8,704 bases of DNA, taken from Euzebyaceae bacterium (GTDB taxonomy: Bacteria; Actinomycetota; Nitriliruptoria; Euzebyales; Egibacteraceae). Positions within the stretch are counted from its first letter, which is position 1. Each line of letters starts with the position of its first letter. Made by a program: the position numbers and the translations under genes. Under the pieces are notes generated by a model. The model had not been told where the DNA came from. It saw nothing but the letters and a program-made list of their open reading frames with translations, and ran no database searches. The stretch covers positions 1-8,704 of the forward strand of contig JACCXR010000547.1 of the NCBI GenBank assembly GCA_013696915.1, read 5' to 3'. Shown piece after piece: positions 5,677 through 8,704 of the stretch.

Positions 5677-6731
5677 ACCGCGCCGCCCGCGCCGTCGGCC
5701 GCCGCGAGCTGCTCCTTCAGCGCGTCGATGAGGGCGATCGGGGTGGGATCGCGGTCGAGCGCGATCGCGGTGTAGACGCTGACGAGGTCGGCGAACAGCA
5801 CGAGGGAGGCCAGCCGCGCGAGCTTGGCCTCGCCGCGGGCGGGCACCGGCTCGGTCCAGGACACCCGGTCGCGCACCAGCCCGTCGGTGATCTCGACCCG
5901 CCGCCCGACGCCGGGGTGCTCACCGGCGGCGTCGGTGAACCACACGATCCCGGCGGCGCCGGTCAGCGGCGAGGGCCGCCCCCACCCGACGACCTCGTTG
6001 TGGTCGAGCTCGGGCAGGGCGGAGGCGAAGGCGGGCAGCTCAGCGTTCTCGTTCAGCTGGCACTTCAGCCGGTAGGCGGCGAGCGCGCCGACGCCGAGCC
6101 CTCCGCAGGCCACCACCACCGCGCCGGCGGCGATCCGCTGCGCCAGTTTCTTCGCCGGGTTGTCCGCCGCGGGCACGTCACGCCCCCACGCCGCCGCCAG
6201 GCGCGCCTGCACCGCCACCGCCTCGTCCAGCCCCCCGTCGAGGCCGAGGAGTCCCAGCGCCGGCACGGCGAGCCACCCGAGGCTGTGGCGGGGCTGGCCG
6301 CCCGCTGGCACGCCGACCCAGGCCGCGCCGTGCTCGTCGCACAGCGCCCCCAACCGCCCGCCGCTGGTGATCGCCGTGACCCGGCAGCCGCGCCGGAAGG
6401 CAGCCTCGGCGCCGGACAGGGTCTCCTCGGTGCCGCCGGAGTGCGAGACGGCGAGCACGAGGGTGCGCGGGCCGGCCCATCCCGGTATCCCGTAGCCGCG
6501 GTGCACGATGACCGGGACGCCGAGCGTGTCGCGGGCGAGGACCGCGACGACGTCGCCGGTGATCCCGGATCCGCCCATCCCGAGGACGAGCACCACGTCG
6601 ATGCCGTCGAGGTCGGCCCTGGCGACCGCCGTGGCGCGGGCCGCGGTCCACTGGGCGGCGGTCGCCTCCACGTCGGCGAGGGCGTTGCTGCGATCGACCT
6701 GGCCGAAGCGGGCGGGGTCGTCGAGGTCCAC
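5673..6731 (-). CDS. Bifunctional phosphoglucose/phosphomannose isomerase (SIS domain)
   Basis: A 352-residue protein of the SIS-fold bifunctional PGI/PMI family (the TobH-like protein of actinobacterial manB loci). It interconverts fructose-6-P with glucose-6-P and mannose-6-P. The first SIS half has VLVLGMGGSGITGDVV (47-62) and VLAVSHSGGTEETL (92-105), the Ser/Thr-rich sugar-phosphate loops. The second half has NPAKKLAQRI (191-200), QLNENAELPA (225-234) and PELDHNEVVGW (240-250), which hold the catalytic Glu and His of this family. The start is assigned to GTG 6731, which overlaps the last base of the upstream TAG (TAGTG) and sits where homology begins. An in-frame extension to 7049 would only read the Trm112-like gene out of frame. 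No manA follows, so this enzyme may supply the mannose-6-P used by the adjacent mutase. Some family members have weak or untested activity. Confidence 0.88.
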   Translation of the reverse strand: MDLDDPARFGQVDRSNALADVEATAAQWTAARATAVARADLDGIDVVLVLGMGGSGITGDVVAVLARDTLGVPVIVHRGYGIPGWAGPRTLVLAVSHSGGTEETLSGAEAAFRRGCRVTAITSGGRLGALCDEHGAAWVGVPAGGQPRHSLGWLAVPALGLLGLDGGLDEAVAVQARLAAAWGRDVPAADNPAKKLAQRIAAGAVVVACGGLGVGALAAYRLKCQLNENAELPAFASALPELDHNEVVGWGRPSPLTGAAGIVWFTDAAGEHPGVGRRVEITDGLVRDRVSWTEPVPARGEAKLARLASLVLFADLVSVYTAIALDRDPTPIALIDALKEQLAAADGAGGAV

Positions 6732-6916
6732 TACCGTGCCCCGCGCTTCTCCGGCCGCGTCGCCTCGTCGATCAGCATGACCGGGATGTCGTCGCGCACG
6801 GGGTAGTGCAGCCCGCACTGCGTGCAGATGATGAGGTTGCGGCGGTCCTTGTACTCGATCTCGCCGTGGCAGGCCGGGCAGACGAGCAGCTTGATGAGTT
6901 CGGCGTCGACGGCCAT
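6731..6916 (-). CDS. Trm112/YcaR-like small zinc-binding protein (UPF0434)
   Basis: A 61-residue protein beginning MAVDAELIKLLVCPACHGEI. It has two CxxC knuckles, C13/C16 and C31/C34, and the hallmark GLHYPVRDDIPVMLIDEATR (35-54), which matches Trm112-like proteins closely. In eukaryotes and archaea Trm112 is the obligate activating partner of several RNA and protein methyltransferases. The bacterial YcaR/UPF0434 role is not settled, and I assign none beyond zinc binding. The ATG at 6916 has AAAGAGG eight bases upstream (6925-6931), placed directly after the pmm stop. The stop overlaps the next gene's GTG by one base. It lies between pmm and the sugar-phosphate isomerase, an order I recall from Streptomyces. 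Its presence near a methyltransferase gene and ahcY is suggestive but circumstantial. Confidence 0.9.
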   Translation of the reverse strand: MAVDAELIKLLVCPACHGEIEYKDRRNLIICTQCGLHYPVRDDIPVMLIDEATRPEKRGAR

Positions 6917-6931
6917 CGGGCGAACCTCTTT

Positions 6932-8272
6932 CTAGACGCGGACGAGGCCGAGCACGCGGTCGCGCACCGACTCCATCGTCACGGTGTCGTCGGCTTCGAC
7001 GTTCAGGCGCAGGAGCGGCTCGGTGTTCGACGGCCGCAGGTTCAGCCACCAGCCGTCGCCGGTGACGGTGAGCCCGTCGGCCCAGTCGGCCTCGCCCTCG
7101 TTTGCGAAGGCCTGCGCCACCCGTTCGGTGGCGGCCGCCTGGTCGGTGACCTGCGTGTTGATCTCCCCCGACTGGACGTAGCGGTCGTAGGGGGCGAGCA
7201 GTTCGGAGAGGGTGCCGCCCGCGTCGGACAGCGCTTCGAGGAGGATCACGGCGGCGATCAGTCCCGAATCGGCCCGGAAGTTGTCGCGGAAGTAGTAGTG
7301 GCCAGAGTGCTCGCCCGCGAACACCGCGCCGGTGTCCTTCATCAGGGCCTTGATGAACGAGTGCCCGACCCTGGTCCGGATGGCGTGGCCCCCGGCGGCC
7401 TCGACGGTCTCCGGCACCACCCGGGACGTGATGAGGTTGTAGAGGATCGTGGACCCGGGGTTGCGATCGAGCAGGGTGCGGGCGATGAGCGCGGTCACCA
7501 GCGACGGCGGCACCGGCCGGCCCTGCTCGTCGACGCAGAACATGCGGTCGGCGTCACCGTCGAACGCCAGGCCGAGGTCGCAGCCGTGGTCGAGCACGGT
7601 CTTCTGGAGGTCGACGAGGTTCTCGGCCTCGATCGGGTTGGCGGGGTGGTTCGGGAAGGTCCCGTCGAGCTCGAAGTAGAGCGGCACCAGTTCGACGGGC
7701 AGATCGTCGAAGACGGGCGGGACGACCAGTCCCGCCATGCCGTTGGCCGCGTCGACGGCCACCTTCAGGGGCCGCACCGCCCCGACGTCGATGAACCCGC
7801 GGACGTGCTCGGCGTACTCGCCAATGAGGTCGGCGGTCCGGTGACCGCCCGGGGCGTCCTCGGCGGGGAAGTCGCCGTGCAGCGCGCGGTCGCGGATCTG
7901 GGCGAGGCCGGTGTCGAGCGAGACGGGCTCGGCCCCGGCGCGACACAGCTTCAGGCCGTTGTAGGCGGCCGGGTTGTGGCTGGCCGTCCACATCGCGCCG
8001 GGGTGGCCGAGCCGTCCGGAGGCGTAGTAGAGGAGGTCGGTCGAGGCGAGCCCGATGTCGATCGTGTCGACGCCCTGCGCCCGGACCCCGCGCATGAACG
8101 CCTCGGCGAGGTCGACGCCGGAGGGCCGCATGTCCCGCGCGACGATGACGGCCGCGCCCTGGAGCTCCACGGCAGCGGCCCTGCCGAGCGCCTCGGCGAC
8201 CTCTGGATTGAGCTGTTCCGGCACCACGCCCCGGATGTCGTACGCCTTGACGATCTCGGCGAGGTGCTCCAT
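6932..8272 (-). CDS. manB: Phosphomannomutase / phosphoglucomutase
   Basis: A 446-residue enzyme of the alpha-D-phosphohexomutase superfamily, moving phosphate between C6 and C1 of mannose or glucose. All four active-site loops are present: the phosphoserine loop TASHNP (96-101, S98), the Mg loop DGDADR (238-243), the sugar-specificity loop GEHSGH (320-325) and the phosphate-binding loop RPSNTEP (413-419). GEHSGH is typical of PMM/PGM enzymes rather than glucosamine mutase. Length is normal and the protein looks complete. The ATG at 8272 has GGGGAG eight bases upstream (8281-8286). It heads an operon with the Trm112-like, isomerase and PNP genes, and feeds mannose-1-P to GDP-mannose and cell-envelope glycans. 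A candidate -10 lies at 8307-8312. Because relatives in this superfamily can act on pentose-1-phosphates, an additional role in using the ribose-1-P made by PNP is possible but speculative. Confidence 0.94.
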   Translation of the reverse strand: MEHLAEIVKAYDIRGVVPEQLNPEVAEALGRAAAVELQGAAVIVARDMRPSGVDLAEAFMRGVRAQGVDTIDIGLASTDLLYYASGRLGHPGAMWTASHNPAAYNGLKLCRAGAEPVSLDTGLAQIRDRALHGDFPAEDAPGGHRTADLIGEYAEHVRGFIDVGAVRPLKVAVDAANGMAGLVVPPVFDDLPVELVPLYFELDGTFPNHPANPIEAENLVDLQKTVLDHGCDLGLAFDGDADRMFCVDEQGRPVPPSLVTALIARTLLDRNPGSTILYNLITSRVVPETVEAAGGHAIRTRVGHSFIKALMKDTGAVFAGEHSGHYYFRDNFRADSGLIAAVILLEALSDAGGTLSELLAPYDRYVQSGEINTQVTDQAAATERVAQAFANEGEADWADGLTVTGDGWWLNLRPSNTEPLLRLNVEADDTVTMESVRDRVLGLVRV

Positions 8273-8306
8273 CGGCCGGACTCCCCACTTGTCGGACGGT
8301 GAGGCG

Positions 8307-8312
8307 ATCCTA
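8307..8312 (-). promoter_or_regulatory. Candidate -10 element for the pmm operon
   Basis: On the minus strand TAGGAT fits TAnnnT. A start about seven bases on, near 8300, would give pmm a leader of roughly 28 nt containing GGGGAG. The element sits exactly at the edge of the first repeat copy, so its -35 region would fall inside the repeat, where no TTGACA-like hexamer is visible. Inferred from position and consensus only. Confidence 0.4.
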
Positions 8313-8356
8313 GTCGCTCAAGGAGCGACGCGAGCCCGCGAGCGAAGCGTCAGCGA
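8312..8356. repeat. 45-bp hairpin-bearing repeat, copy 1
   Basis: The unit starts AGTCGCTC and ends GTCAGCGA. Its left part folds as GTCGCTC (8313-8319), a 3-nt loop AAG, and GAGCGAC (8323-8329), a perfect 7-bp stem. The right part repeats GCGA at short intervals: CGCGAGCC, CGCGAGCG, AAGCG, TCAGCGA. Copy 2 is identical except for one extra A in the loop. It lies between the zinc-ribbon and pmm genes, directly before the candidate pmm -10. It looks like a small dispersed intergenic element rather than coding DNA. Confidence 0.85.
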
Positions 8357-8364
8357 CCCCTACC

Positions 8365-8410
8365 AGTCGCTCAAAGGAGCGACGCGAGCCCGCGAGCGAA
8401 GCGTCAGCGA
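8365..8410. repeat. 46-bp hairpin-bearing repeat, copy 2
   Basis: Second copy, 54 bp downstream by its right part. It has the same 7-bp stem GTCGCTC (8366-8372) / GAGCGAC (8377-8383) but a 4-nt loop AAAG, so the only difference between copies is where pairing is unaffected. The two copies are separated by eight bases (8357-8364), and copy 2 is followed by the zinc-ribbon gene's 3' region. The identity over the remaining 45 bases suggests recent duplication or concerted evolution. Confidence 0.85.
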
Positions 8411-8435
8411 TCAGCTCCACAGAGGAACATTGGAA

Positions 8436-8470
8436 CGGCGCCGGACCCGCGCACCGCGGCCCCGGCGCCG
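8436..8470 (-). terminator. GC hairpin after the zinc-ribbon gene, possible terminator
   Basis: CGGCGCCGG (8436-8444) and CCGGCGCCG (8462-8470) are perfect 9-bp inverted repeats with a 17-nt loop, 22 bases beyond the zinc-ribbon stop codon on the minus strand. The sequence following on that strand is TTCCAATGTTCC, with only a weak T bias, so termination efficiency is uncertain. Its position, with the repeats and a candidate promoter after it, suggests a transcription-unit boundary before pmm. Confidence 0.45.
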
Positions 8471-8492
8471 TATTCTCGGGCGCGGCCTCGCG

Positions 8493-8669
8493 TTACGCCG
8501 CAGCCACCAGGTCGAGGACGTCGCGCAGCTCGAGGGCCACGTCACCGTCGGCGGTGGTCCACCAGCGGTGCTCGCATGCCCTGCACGTCGAGAACCGGAC
8601 GGACCTGCCGACCGGCGTGAGCTCGATCTGGACCAGGTCGCTGGACTTGCACTTGCCACACGTTGACAC
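8493..8669 (-). CDS. Small zinc-ribbon protein of unknown function
   Basis: A 58-residue protein with two CxxC pairs: STCGKCKSSD near the N-terminus (C4/C7) and STCRACEHRWW (C29/C32). These should form one zinc ribbon, with two beta strands between them (VQIELTPVGR and SVRFSTC). The C-terminal DVALELRDVLDLVAAA may form a short helix. I choose GTG 8669 because AGGAG (8678-8682) lies eight bases upstream. An ATG at 8687 would add six residues but has only CGGGA directly abutting it, so it is the less likely start. No function is recognised; such ribbons bind nucleic acid or proteins. It sits upstream of pmm, where a small cysteine-rich or zinc protein gene (DUF3499 in mycobacteria, as I recall) also occurs, but I cannot show homology between them. 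Confidence 0.72.
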   Translation of the reverse strand: MSTCGKCKSSDLVQIELTPVGRSVRFSTCRACEHRWWTTADGDVALELRDVLDLVAAA

Positions 8670-8677
8670 GGTTGTCG

Positions 8678-8682
8678 CTCCT
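8678..8682 (-). promoter_or_regulatory. Shine-Dalgarno AGGAG deciding the zinc-ribbon start
   Basis: AGGAG on the minus strand is separated by eight bases (CGACAACC) from GTG 8669, which is ideal spacing. It lies inside the coding sequence implied by the alternative ATG at 8687, which argues for the GTG as the real start. Confidence 0.6.
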
Positions 8683-8704
8683 GTCATTCCCGCTGGCTGC
8701 CGTC

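Noticed and set aside
6806..8302. A 498-codon plus-strand open frame antisense to pmm
   Set aside because: The composition is the Val/Asp/Gly/Arg-rich pattern of a complement frame, no domain is recognised, and the minus strand carries all four phosphohexomutase motifs.
8055..8666. A long plus-strand open frame that reads through the repeats as a repeated peptide
   Set aside because: Most of it is antisense to pmm and to the zinc-ribbon gene. The peptide repeat simply reflects the 54-bp spacing being a multiple of three. Open frames on the non-coding strand are routine at this GC content.

Overview
The window is very GC-rich, gene-dense bacterial chromosome. It has frequent GTG starts, 4-nt GTGA stop/start overlaps, and at least two genes with no Shine-Dalgarno (SD) sequence but a TAnnnT hexamer 6-7 nt before the ATG, which suggests leaderless mRNAs. 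Together with the order zinc ribbon - phosphomannomutase - Trm112-like - SIS isomerase, near adenosylhomocysteinase, this points to Actinomycetota. A comparable block exists in Streptomyces and Mycobacterium as I recall it. A deep-branching class such as Acidimicrobiia is possible but not proven. All genes are chromosomal-housekeeping in character. I see no rRNA, tRNA, CRISPR array, transposase or phage gene, and no gene-free stretch above 300 bases; the largest gap is about 220 bp.

Layout. Bases 1-255 (-) are the 5' end of a methylthioribose-1-phosphate isomerase gene (mtnA), cut by the left edge. Divergent from it, 313-1257 (+) encodes a zinc-less MDR (quinone oxidoreductase-like) enzyme. 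Bases 1318-3697 (-) are a tightly coupled operon transcribed ahcY, hisE, hisG, with GTGA overlaps at both junctions. A class I methyltransferase (3792-4574, +) is divergent from ahcY, and the two appear to share one symmetric -10 element, TAGGGTA. Tail-to-tail with the methyltransferase is a small AbrB/VapB-like protein (4556-4828, -) without a visible toxin partner. Upstream of it the minus-strand operon pmm/manB (6932-8272), Trm112-like (6731-6916), bifunctional phosphoglucose/phosphomannose isomerase (5673-6731) and purine nucleoside phosphorylase (4906-5676) is packed with 4-nt, 1-nt or 15-nt junctions. The right end holds a 58-residue zinc-ribbon protein, a GC-rich hairpin after it, and two copies of a 45/46-bp hairpin-bearing repeat just before the pmm promoter.

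How the genes fit together. Two themes are interleaved. One is sugar-phosphate supply for mannose activation: fructose-6-P to mannose-6-P by the SIS isomerase, then mannose-1-P by the mutase. The other is SAM by-product and nucleoside recycling: the methyltransferase makes SAH, AhcY splits it, the phosphorylase recovers purine base and ribose-1-P, and MtnA belongs to the methylthioadenosine branch. HisG and HisE draw on PRPP and ATP. No single undescribed defence or mobile system is evident. The points most worth a second look are the repeat, the bidirectional promoter, the ahcY-hisE-hisG coupling, the short tail-less AhcY and the partnerless AbrB protein.
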